Assembly: GCF_013141725.1 (NCBI RefSeq)
Contig: NZ_WHNZ01000012.1
Location: 62,001-126,000, forward strand
Reading direction: 5' to 3'
Origin: Paenibacillus planticolens
GTDB lineage: Bacteria > Bacillota > Bacilli > Paenibacillales > NBRC-103111
DNA: 64,000 bases
Numbering within the stretch: position 1 is the stretch's first letter; every line of letters starts with the position of its first letter. A program made the position numbers and the translations under genes. This document shows positions 1-6,442 of this stretch, one piece after another. The notes under the pieces are model-generated. The model saw only the letters and a list, made by a program, of their open reading frames with translations. It was not told the DNA's origin and did no database searches.

Positions 1-80
1 GACGCGGTATTGACCTGTCTGTTCAGCTTATTTTTCTCCAACTTTTCGCGGATCTCTTGCGGTATACTTTCTGTTAACAT
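1..80 (-). CDS. N-terminal fragment of an unrecognised protein
   Basis: Only the first 26 codons lie in the window. The gene starts with ATG at 80 and runs off the left edge. The protein begins MLTESIPQEIREKL and continues hydrophilic and charged, with no signal peptide. An AGGAGAGG ribosome site lies about 13 nt upstream, a rather long spacing. A TTGACA box with a downstream AT-rich -10 at 121-148 faces this start, which supports a real gene. I cannot assign a function from so short a piece. Confidence 0.55.
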   Translation of the reverse strand, partial: MLTESIPQEIREKLEKNKLNRQVNTA

Positions 81-120
81 AGGATCTGATGTTCCTCTCC
101 TGATTTCTTTGTTCTCTTAC

Positions 121-148
121 TATTTATCAGGAAAGGTTAGGTTGTCAA
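121..148 (-). promoter_or_regulatory. Candidate sigma-A promoter for the left-edge gene
   Basis: On the minus strand a perfect TTGACA (143-148) is followed after 16 nt by TAAATA (121-126). The predicted transcription start falls just before the ribosome site of the gene starting at 80. The -35 is a perfect match and the -10 is weak. Confidence 0.45.
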
Positions 149-153
149 GCCTG

Positions 154-366
154 TCATGGCAGCCATGGCTCATCAATGACCGAATGGGAGTAGAAAGACA
201 TCGCTTCTCCACACTTCGGACAGCTTGGTTTTGCAGGCGATTCGTTATAATGCAGCGCTAACGCATAGGAAGTTTCTCCATTAATCGCTTGAATAACGTC
301 ATCGTGCTGCACGTAATCGCACAGGCGCGAACTGCAATAAGCTCTGACCTTATATTTATTAACCAT
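154..366 (-). CDS. Small zinc-ribbon-like protein, start uncertain
   Basis: This 70-residue protein has a CPKCGEAM knuckle near its C-terminus and two cysteines near residues 11 and 16, so a small metal-binding domain is plausible. I do not recognise the family. The ATG at 366 has no ribosome site of its own. A good AAGGAG with 7-8 nt spacing instead precedes an ATG at 424, which opens a 21-codon frame ending TAA at 359 and overlapping this start by 8 nt in another frame. Either a short leader peptide is translationally coupled to this gene, or one gene starting at 424 carries a one-base shift, for instance in the CCCC run near 387. The second reading would add about 19 residues. Confidence 0.55.
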   Translation of the reverse strand: MVNKYKVRAYCSSRLCDYVQHDDVIQAINGETSYALALHYNESPAKPSCPKCGEAMSFYSHSVIDEPWLP

Positions 367-473
367 AATTGCGACTCGGCGTGGGGTATTGTTTCGAAAG
401 CAGCACTGTTGATTGTTGAGTCATTCGGTTTACTCCTTCATTTTTGTAAGATTAACTTGGGATACATACGACA

Positions 474-499
474 AAACCCCCAGCAGGACGCCGAGGGAG
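474..499 (-). terminator. Intrinsic terminator after the YhcN-like gene
   Basis: On the minus strand a 9-bp stem with some G-U pairs (CCCTCGGCG / TGCTGGGGG, three-base loop) is followed by TTTTG. It sits 25 nt after the stop codon at 524. Confidence 0.6.
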
Positions 500-523
500 C
501 TTTGGACCTAATAGGAACTTTCC

Positions 524-1231
524 TTAAGGCAGCATGTTTTTTTGACCCGTCGAATAGGTTGGGAAGGCATACTGGATCATGGTGTTGAACTCGTTAAGAT
601 ACGTGTCCATATGTTTATGATTTTGCTGCTGACCATCGTAATACATCATACGGTTCACAAAATGCGGGTTCGTCGAGATGAAAATATTAGCATCCGGATA
701 AATGCGCGTTAGCATATTCCGTATCGCATTAGCGCTCTCTGCCGGCAAAGGCTTAGCCGAAAGCCAATCCATCTGCGCCCCATGCCCTGAACCGAACAAG
801 CCGGCTCCTTTCTCCGGGTCATTTGTTTTGCTGAGCATTTTGATGCCATCGTCACCGGCGCCCATCGCTTGCATGCCTCCCATATCCACAGCGACATAAA
901 TGTTGTGATCTGTTATCGCTACTGCCGTGTTCCCCAGGTGTGCCGCTTGGATAATCCCATCTGCCAGATCGCGATTCATCGTCATATGAGTATTCGTATG
1001 TGCTTTTATGTTATCAATGGTTGACGGTCGAATAGAAGGCAGCGGTGATTGGTTAACACTTTTAGCCCCCAATGAAGCATTCTCATTGTTCCTGAGGCTG
1101 GTATCCCAAGTACCCGCATTCGGATTTGATGAACTGGCTCCTCCATGATTGTTCGGACTTGCTGCTGTACAGCCGGCAGCCGTGGCCATGAGCACAACCG
1201 ACATAACGATCTGAATCATTGTCTTTTTCAT
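524..1231 (-). CDS. YhcN/YlaJ-family sporulation lipoprotein
   Basis: The 235-residue protein begins MKKTMIQIVMSVVLMATAAGC, a lipoprotein signal peptide with its lipobox cysteine at residue 21, followed by a Ser/Asn/Gly-rich linker. The C-terminal half (a DGIIQAAHLGNTAVAITDHN-type segment and the later TRIYPDANIFISTNPHF region) matches the YhcN/YlaJ family, whose members are anchored in the forespore inner membrane and affect spores or outgrowth. The start at 1231 is chosen because GAAGGGGGAACC lies 5-8 nt upstream; reading further upstream would destroy the signal peptide. It lies 31 nt after the 50-residue gene at 1263-1415, so the two probably form one transcript. I see no forespore promoter with confidence. 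Confidence 0.85.
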   Translation of the reverse strand: MKKTMIQIVMSVVLMATAAGCTAASPNNHGGASSSNPNAGTWDTSLRNNENASLGAKSVNQSPLPSIRPSTIDNIKAHTNTHMTMNRDLADGIIQAAHLGNTAVAITDHNIYVAVDMGGMQAMGAGDDGIKMLSKTNDPEKGAGLFGSGHGAQMDWLSAKPLPAESANAIRNMLTRIYPDANIFISTNPHFVNRMMYYDGQQQNHKHMDTYLNEFNTMIQYAFPTYSTGQKNMLP

Positions 1232-1262
1232 AAACAGGTTCCCCCTTCTTGTTGCTCTTTCT

Positions 1263-1415
1263 TTATTTGTTGTTCTCCTGCGCTTCTTGCGCATAAGCAA
1301 TCAATGCGACCTCGTACCCCAACTCGTCCTTCATCCGGGACTCCAAGCTGCGCAAATCTTCCAGCAACTCTTCGTGTGCGCCTAGATTAGCGAATTGGTA
1401 AGAATCTATACTCAT
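1263..1415 (-). CDS. Small acidic protein upstream of the YhcN-like gene
   Basis: This 50-codon gene starts MSIDSYQFANLGAHEELLED and is rich in Glu, Leu and Ala, so one or two amphipathic helices are likely. AAAGGAGGATGAGATC gives a strong ribosome site with ideal spacing. It has no signal peptide, no membrane segment and no cysteines. It heads a two-gene unit with the spore lipoprotein at 524-1231, so a sporulation role is possible but is inference. I do not recognise a family. Confidence 0.7.
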   Translation of the reverse strand: MSIDSYQFANLGAHEELLEDLRSLESRMKDELGYEVALIAYAQEAQENNK

Positions 1416-1792
1416 GATCTCATCCTCCTTTCTTGAAAAAAGTCATTAGCGTTAATATGGACATTTATCCTCATTTTTACTAAATAATAAACACGCAAAA
1501 TGTTTGCTCAGCGCTCGCTGCTGCCTATCTCATGGCGTTGTGCTTTAGGCGTGGCTTCTTATCGATATCGTTGGAATATTCCGAAGGACGAAACTCTGTG
1601 GCAATGAGTTAATGGGATATAGTGTGATGAAAAGCAGGGAGTAGCGTTGTGGCTATTACAGTATGATTGTTGGGGTGTTGAGTAGCATAATTTAGGGGAT
1701 GTTGAGTAGCTGAATTGTGGGAGTAGGAGTGATATGTAACTGAAGTGATGGACTGGGGTATACCCTGATGCCCCATTACTATGTGTCACCAA
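1416..1792. other. Non-coding stretch with a T/G-rich imperfect repeat
   Basis: No convincing gene is present; open frames here lack ribosome sites. Around 1670-1725 a GGGRTGTTGAGTAGC word occurs twice, 30 nt apart, each copy followed by AATT and then GGG, inside a strand-biased T/G-rich tract. Its function is unknown. Confidence 0.5.
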
Positions 1793-1973
1793 GGGGAACT
1801 ATAGGGCTCTATTTTGCCAAAATCAGCATAATGCGCTTGTTTGCAGGAACTACAGTCCCTTATTTGCTCGATACTCGGCGATTTGGGGCCAAAAAAGCAA
1901 AAATAGCGTACCGTAGTTCCCATTCAAACGGGAAACACTACTTATAGCTGAAATAGAGTACCACAGTTCCCTC
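1793..1973. repeat. Element A: four-module palindromic intergenic repeat
   Basis: There are two forward modules (1793-1818 and 1845-1868) and two inverted ones (1895-1922 and 1946-1973). Read in its own direction, each module starts with GGGAACTAYRG or a close variant and ends in CTATTTTGC or TTATTTGC. Module starts are 52, 50 and 51 bp apart. Keywords face outward and TATTT cores face the centre, so modules 1/4 and 2/3 can pair into a long interrupted hairpin. The same keyword family recurs at 55179-55355. Confidence 0.8.
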
Positions 1974-2052
1974 CAGCACTTGGTCGCACTCGGTAGCACT
2001 CGGCATCATCCTAAACACTCACACTCCTCCCGCTCCCCGCCTCAGACAAATA

Positions 2053-2092
2053 AAAAAAGCCTGCAGCCGAAACATCTATCGGCATACAGGCA
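2053..2092 (-). terminator. Intrinsic terminator after the CTG-start gene
   Basis: On the minus strand GCCTGTATGCCGA pairs with TCGGCTGCAGGC (one internal mismatch region) and is followed by seven T. It lies 5 nt after the stop at 2097. Confidence 0.85.
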
Positions 2093-2096
2093 TTTC

Positions 2097-2585
2097 TCAC
2101 TTATCGTCTTTCTTACGTGTCTCATCCAGCTCTTCAAGCAACCTACGAACCGCATCAGGGTCCGCAGAACCGCTTTCCTTAAAAGCCCGCAGCTTATTCA
2201 GTAAATCAGCCGCGATAGCTTCATCCTCCGTGAGCTGCTCTTCATGGGATGGATCAAACCAAATATAGAATCCTTCCGGCCCGTTGCGCAAGAAGGACTT
2301 ACGCCAAAACTCCGGATACGCATAGCCTTGTTCTCCGAAAATCATCCCAAGCACGTCATCGCTGTCAATCGGCAGCAAATAATGAAACGATTCCGGTTCG
2401 CCGGTATTCGTAAAATCGCGATGCATGTATGCATAATGCAAATAGTGTTCGCCCGTCTCCGCATCCTTGGATACCTCATACAGATCAAGCTCCGTTTGAA
2501 GTAATTCCTTTACCGGAATTATTCGCGAGGCGATCGTTTCAGCGGAAATCTTGTGTTGATTTGTGAATGATGCTTCCTGTTCCAG
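2097..2585 (-). CDS. Conserved-looking unknown protein with probable CTG start
   Basis: The frame encodes about 162 residues if it starts at CTG 2585. The nearest conventional codon, TTG at 2441, has no ribosome site and would remove a clearly protein-like N-terminus (for example the QTELDLYEVSKDAETGEHYL stretch). An in-frame TGA sits just upstream of the CTG, and AGAGGTGA lies 6 nt before it, so CTG is the best-supported start. The middle is aromatic and acidic (EGFYIWFDPSHEEQ) and the C-terminus is a charged helix with many Glu and Arg. I do not recognise the family. It follows the TRIC-like channel gene by 30 nt and ends at a strong terminator, so it is the last gene of that operon. Confidence 0.75.
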   Translation of the reverse strand: MEQEASFTNQHKISAETIASRIIPVKELLQTELDLYEVSKDAETGEHYLHYAYMHRDFTNTGEPESFHYLLPIDSDDVLGMIFGEQGYAYPEFWRKSFLRNGPEGFYIWFDPSHEEQLTEDEAIAADLLNKLRAFKESGSADPDAVRRLLEELDETRKKDDK

Positions 2586-2615
2586 TTGAACTCACCTCTT
2601 TCCGATCTCGTTATG

Positions 2616-3251
2616 CTATGAATCGAGTCTGCGTGTTGATTCCGCTATCGCATTGCGCAAAGAACGTTTAGGCAGCTTCCATTTGTAAAAGACCGCTAAC
2701 ATTCTCAAAATGACGATTAACGCAAAAAGCACGGATATTTGCCAGGCGCCCTGCGACCAGCCCAGACCAATCATGGCACCTGCCAGCATGCCCCACACGG
2801 CATAGATTTCATCTCTGAGCACTAGCGGTTTGCGACCGGCCAGCACATCACGGACCATCCCGCCGCCGATCCCTGTTAAAACCGCCGCCACAATCACGGC
2901 ACTTAGAGGATGGCCCATATTCGTTGCATAAATAGCACCTTGAATGGAAAAGGCCGCTAAGCCGATGGCGTCAAAGAATGCCTCCCACGTCTTCCACATC
3001 CGGATGAACTTGACCGGCATCAGGAATACCAATGTCATGGCGAACAAAGCAATTTGGAAATAAAGTCCTTGCTCCCACAATAAAACAACGGGCTTGCCGA
3101 TTAACAAGTTACGAATGACACCACCGCCGAAAGCTGTTACGAGTCCAAGAACATAAACCCCAAGAATATCATATTCCTCTTCCATAGCAACAATAGCTCC
3201 GCTCACGGCGAACGCGATGGTACCGATGATACTGAATAACTCCCAATTCAC
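2616..3251 (-). CDS. TRIC/UPF0126 family membrane channel
   Basis: The protein of 211 residues has about seven hydrophobic segments arranged as two similar halves, each with a glycine-rich GGGVIRN or GGGMVRDVLAG motif, the hallmark of the UPF0126 (YvgT/YicG) family. Structures of relatives show trimeric cation channels, so monovalent cation permeation is the inferred role. The start is GTG 3251, with AGGGG about 9 nt upstream. It follows the oxidoreductase gene by 16 nt and is co-directional, so one operon is likely. Confidence 0.88.
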   Translation of the reverse strand: MNWELFSIIGTIAFAVSGAIVAMEEEYDILGVYVLGLVTAFGGGVIRNLLIGKPVVLLWEQGLYFQIALFAMTLVFLMPVKFIRMWKTWEAFFDAIGLAAFSIQGAIYATNMGHPLSAVIVAAVLTGIGGGMVRDVLAGRKPLVLRDEIYAVWGMLAGAMIGLGWSQGAWQISVLFALIVILRMLAVFYKWKLPKRSLRNAIAESTRRLDS

Positions 3252-3267
3252 TTCCTGCAGCCCCTGT

Positions 3268-4344
3268 CTACTCGATGTCCCAATTCAATTTCACTTCATT
3301 GCCGGTCTGTGAGGAACGATAAATCGCATCCAAAATTAAATTATTCGTATAGCCTGTCATAACAGAAGTTATTGGTTGTTGACCGCTTTCGATACAAGCT
3401 ATGAAATGCTTCATCATGCGCACACGAGCACCTTCATCCTGCTCAGGAACGGTCAGATCCACATCCGCTTCGCGATCAAACATTTCTGCCAAGAGCTTCC
3501 CTTTCGAACCGCGAATAGAAGCACCGCCTTCGGAACCAAGCAGCTGCACATAAGGCTGATTATCTGTTTCGATCAGTGCGGCCCAGCTTACATCAAGCGA
3601 TAGGGTTGCACCATTATCCAGCTTAATAAGCGCTGTAGCTAAATCTTCTACGTCATATTGACCGTCCCAGTTCGGTGTTCCCCAGGAACCGATACCTTTT
3701 TTGCGCGGTCCAAATTCGGCGTAAGTAGCGCCATAAACCGATACAGGCTTCGGATTCCCCATCAAGTAGAGGGATAAATCCAACATATGCACGCCAAGGT
3801 CAATCAGCGGTCCGCCGCCGGATTTATCCATTTGCGTGAACCAGGTTCCCCAGCCGGGAATGCCTTTGCGTCTCAGCCAGCCTGCTTTGGCATGATAAAT
3901 ATGTCCAAGCGCACCTTTATCAACTTGTTGTTTGACAGCCTGTGATAGAGTCTCCCAACGCAATTGGTGAGGAATCATCAGCACCTTACCAGCCTTGCGC
4001 TCTGCTTCTACGATTTGTCTGGCAGATTCAAGGTTCAGTGCCATCGGCTTTTCGAGCAGAACATGCTTGCCTGCCTCTAACGCTTGAACGGCGATTGGCG
4101 CATGCCACTCGTTGGATACAGCAATAACCACGGCATCAATGCTTGAGTCAGCAAGCAGCTTGTCCGTACTCTCATAAACCCGCTCAATGTTATGCTGCTT
4201 GGCTCTAGCTTCTGCAAGCGGTAAGTACACGTCAGTTACCGCGGCAATTTCTGCCTCAGGCACTTGCTTTAGAACTTCCATATGTACATTTCCGATATTC
4301 CCGGAACCGATAATACCGATACGAACTGGTTTTCCTGCTGTCAT
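3268..4344 (-). CDS. Gfo/Idh/MocA-family oxidoreductase
   Basis: The 358-residue protein opens with a Rossmann nucleotide-binding motif (GIIGSGNIGNVHMEVL), carries the family EKP motif (LLEKPMALN, about residue 97) and has a DLGVHMLDL segment with the catalytic-type histidine in the second domain. Family members are NAD(P)-dependent sugar, inositol or aldose-type dehydrogenases; the substrate cannot be read from the sequence. GGGGGGTATACAA precedes the ATG at 4344. It is the first gene of the operon with the TRIC-like gene and the 162-residue gene. Confidence 0.9.
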   Translation of the reverse strand: MTAGKPVRIGIIGSGNIGNVHMEVLKQVPEAEIAAVTDVYLPLAEARAKQHNIERVYESTDKLLADSSIDAVVIAVSNEWHAPIAVQALEAGKHVLLEKPMALNLESARQIVEAERKAGKVLMIPHQLRWETLSQAVKQQVDKGALGHIYHAKAGWLRRKGIPGWGTWFTQMDKSGGGPLIDLGVHMLDLSLYLMGNPKPVSVYGATYAEFGPRKKGIGSWGTPNWDGQYDVEDLATALIKLDNGATLSLDVSWAALIETDNQPYVQLLGSEGGASIRGSKGKLLAEMFDREADVDLTVPEQDEGARVRMMKHFIACIESGQQPITSVMTGYTNNLILDAIYRSSQTGNEVKLNWDIE

Positions 4345-4635
4345 TTGTATACCCCCCGAAACATGTTAGATTACAATCTTTTATATTATAAATGTGCTTA
4401 TGTTTCCCCGCAACCGCCAATCTGTCCCTTTTGGAGACGTTTGGGCACGGTTCCCCGATGAATTCGAAAAGATTCTTTAAGGAACTAGCCCTCAATCGCA
4501 TTTCATTACATATAATAAGATGCTAAAACTTTCTTAATAGTTTGTCTCAAACATAACTAACATTTGAAATGTATCCTAAATATGTAGACCAGCTGGTTAG
4601 TTTTTCCGGGTGGAAAACGTGAAGGAGGGCTTGAC

Positions 4636-4857
4636 ATGCAAGCAATTACGATTAAATTCAAAAACAAATCCATCCCTGTGCTTAATTTCACACATCGCAG
4701 CTCACATATGGAACTGTTGTCCAGCAAACTGAAGGAGTTTGAACTTCATTTTGAATTTCGCAGAAAACTAAAAATGATCTCGATGATTGAGATCATTGGT
4801 GATGTCGCTATTTTCAAATATAACGACGGCACAAAGTTGTACCTGGAAGTTTCTTAA
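4636..4857 (+). CDS. Small unknown protein convergent with kapB
   Basis: This 73-residue protein starts MQAITIKFKNKSIPVLNFTH behind GGAGGGC with good spacing. It is predicted soluble, strand-rich at the N-terminus and basic in the middle (EFRRKLKMISMIEIIGDVAI). I do not recognise it. Its stop codon overlaps the kapB stop by 4 nt on the opposite strand and no terminator separates the two, so the transcripts must overlap. It is the only plus-strand gene in the first 6 kb. Confidence 0.7.
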   Translation: MQAITIKFKNKSIPVLNFTHRSSHMELLSSKLKEFELHFEFRRKLKMISMIEIIGDVAIFKYNDGTKLYLEVS

Positions 4858-5243
4858 TGTGAATTCGAAAAATATTCCTTCTGTAGCTGAGTAAGCTCCT
4901 GCAGAGAGCGTCGGGCCCATGCTTCCATATCCGACAGCTTTGAGATTTGCACCAAAAGCGCTCTCTCCAGTGATTCTCTATATTCCGGAATAGCACCTGC
5001 ATAAGGACGTATCGTTGAAATTGGCATTAATGCGATCTCCTGAAACGACAATGCCCGTCTTTGATGAAAAAAAGCAACGCTGGGATCCATCGGATTATGC
5101 AAGTCCCCTTGCGTCGGATGATCTTTCACGGCAAGAATACGGACTGCCGCTTTCATCGAATTGCCCATCTCCGCCACTTCACCATAATAAACCCCTGTTT
5201 TATACTCAGCAATGACTCGGTCTCCTATTTGAAAACTGCTCAT
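4854..5243 (-). CDS. kapB: KapB-like kinase-associated protein
   Basis: The 129-residue protein contains the KapB signature: FQIGDRVIAEYKTGVYYGEV at the N-terminus, then HPTQGDLHNP and FFHQRRALSFQE. In Bacillus subtilis KapB is a lipoprotein needed for the sporulation kinase KinB to feed the phosphorelay. No lipobox is visible here, so this homologue is probably cytoplasmic, as I infer for the family outside Bacillus. The start ATG at 5243 has GGAG 9 nt upstream; an in-frame upstream ATG at 5252 is too close to that site. It is the last gene of a three-gene minus-strand operon with the thioredoxin-like gene and the gene at 5582. Confidence 0.85.
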   Translation of the reverse strand: MSSFQIGDRVIAEYKTGVYYGEVAEMGNSMKAAVRILAVKDHPTQGDLHNPMDPSVAFFHQRRALSFQEIALMPISTIRPYAGAIPEYRESLERALLVQISKLSDMEAWARRSLQELTQLQKEYFSNSH

Positions 5244-5262
5244 TATCAACATCTCCTATCTT

Positions 5263-5580
5263 TTATTTGCTGCTTAGCGGCAGCAGATTTCGATATAGCT
5301 CATCCACCGACTGCATGCGGTACAACAATTGTCTTTCTTTTCCTGGTTCGAAAATAACGATACACGGCACACTTGTAATTTGCCACTCCCGGCTAATTTG
5401 CGGGAGAAAATTAATATTGCTTTTATAAAGCGGCAAATTGGGCTGCATGGTCATGATGACATCAAGCATACGCTCGGTCACTTTGCATGTTCCACAGAAA
5501 GGTGTAAATAAAAATACCGCAAAAGCCGTTTCCTGATTGTGAGCGCAATCTAACAATTCTTGCTGGGACAGCTCCTTCAT
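5263..5580 (-). CDS. Thioredoxin-fold protein with CGTC motif
   Basis: The 105-residue protein has a thioredoxin-like active site FCGTC (about residues 29-33), a later cis-proline context VPCIVIF and the expected beta-alpha order. CGTC rather than CGPC suggests a specialised thiol-disulphide role, as in YusE-like thioredoxin-family proteins. There is no signal peptide, so it acts in the cytoplasm. ATG 5580 is preferred over an upstream ATG at 5598 because AAAGAGGTAG lies 5-6 nt before it. The upstream gene ends one base before this start, so translation is probably coupled. Confidence 0.85.
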   Translation of the reverse strand: MKELSQQELLDCAHNQETAFAVFLFTPFCGTCKVTERMLDVIMTMQPNLPLYKSNINFLPQISREWQITSVPCIVIFEPGKERQLLYRMQSVDELYRNLLPLSSK

Positions 5581-5581
5581 T

Positions 5582-6100
5582 CTAACTACCTCTTTCATCT
5601 AACCATGCCAAACTGTCGGCCGCATACCCAATGAGATGCGGGAAATCGTCCAAATGGCTTTCATCAATTTTTCGACCGAAGGATAGCGTAATTTGATTGT
5701 GATAAGCGATCGGATGTATGCCGTATGTGTAGGAAAGAAGCTGAGTGATTAACGGACGATGCTCCCAAATCAAGCCTAGCTGTTCCTCAATATGCTTGCA
5801 CTCCATTTCCGGATGCTTAACCTTCGTAAAAAGCTTTATGGTGAGCGTACAGCCCGGTTTGGCTGTAGGATTCTCTAAAATTTCAGCGGCCAAATCGCTT
5901 AAATGCACATGCAGGTTGATTTCAGCTTTGCTCGGTTTATCGATTTTTCTGGCAAATTCAATCGCATACGTTCGCGACATAGAGGATAGATCCACTAGAT
6001 CTTCCCGGCGTGTAATAATAATTTTGCCATCCAAATCCAGATCGTAGACGGCTCCTTCAAGGACCACCTTGATGTTATCGTAAATTGTTGGGTCAAACAT
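5582..6100 (-). CDS. Unknown conserved-looking protein, first gene of the kapB operon
   Basis: This 172-residue soluble protein starts MFDPTIYDNIKVVLEGAVYD. It looks alpha/beta, with no signal peptide, membrane segment or cysteine pair of note. The motif LITRREDLVDLSS-like region and the C-terminal LIGYAADSLAWLDERGS do not match a family I can name. AAGGTG lies 6 nt before ATG 6100; the ATG at 6109 is too close to that site. It abuts the CGTC thioredoxin-like gene, then kapB. Confidence 0.75.
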   Translation of the reverse strand: MFDPTIYDNIKVVLEGAVYDLDLDGKIIITRREDLVDLSSMSRTYAIEFARKIDKPSKAEINLHVHLSDLAAEILENPTAKPGCTLTIKLFTKVKHPEMECKHIEEQLGLIWEHRPLITQLLSYTYGIHPIAYHNQITLSFGRKIDESHLDDFPHLIGYAADSLAWLDERGS

Positions 6101-6172
6101 CGCATACACCTTCTTTCATCTTTTGTTTGATTCGATTATACTAAAAGCATATCACGTAAAGAAGGTGTTACG

Positions 6173-6385
6173 ATGTCAGACAAGCCTCAAGATCAACAGG
6201 CTGAATCACAAGGTCAGAAGAAAGTCTCTCTAGCCGACGCAATTAAGCAAAAGCTAGCCCAGAAGAAAGCGGATCAAGCCGCAGCACGCGCAAATCCCAA
6301 GCAAGCCGGCAATACAAACCAAAGTGCAAAAAGCCAAATGACGAAAAAAGTCAACAATCAACGTCGCCGTACCGGCGGCAGCTAG
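6173..6385 (+). CDS. Small basic, low-complexity protein
   Basis: The 70-residue protein is rich in Lys, Gln, Ala and Asn and ends in a basic tail with RRRTGGS. A short ordered helix (KKVSLADAIKQKLAQKK) is followed by a disordered region. AAGAAGGTGTTACG gives a good ribosome site. It is transcribed divergently from the kapB operon and closes with a strong hairpin terminator. Nucleic-acid or ribosome binding is possible from composition, but that is inference. Confidence 0.75.
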   Translation: MSDKPQDQQAESQGQKKVSLADAIKQKLAQKKADQAAARANPKQAGNTNQSAKSQMTKKVNNQRRRTGGS

Positions 6386-6397
6386 TACGATGTAGGT

Positions 6398-6433
6398 AAA
6401 AGCGCCCTGAGAGTCAAACATCAGGGCGCTTTT
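6398..6433. terminator. Bidirectional terminator
   Basis: AAAAGCGCCCTGA pairs with TCAGGGCGCTTTT around a ten-base loop. T runs on both strands let it serve the 70-residue gene on the plus strand and the ykpA-like gene on the minus strand. Confidence 0.9.
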
Positions 6434-6442
6434 CATTTTGTC

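Noticed and set aside
1559-1792. 77-codon minus-strand frame
   Set aside because: It falls within the T/G-rich repeat tract, has His/Ser/Tyr-rich low complexity and no ribosome site.
1793-1973. CRISPR array interpretation of the regularly spaced repeats
   Set aside because: The modules switch orientation halfway, vary in sequence, number only four and have no cas genes nearby.
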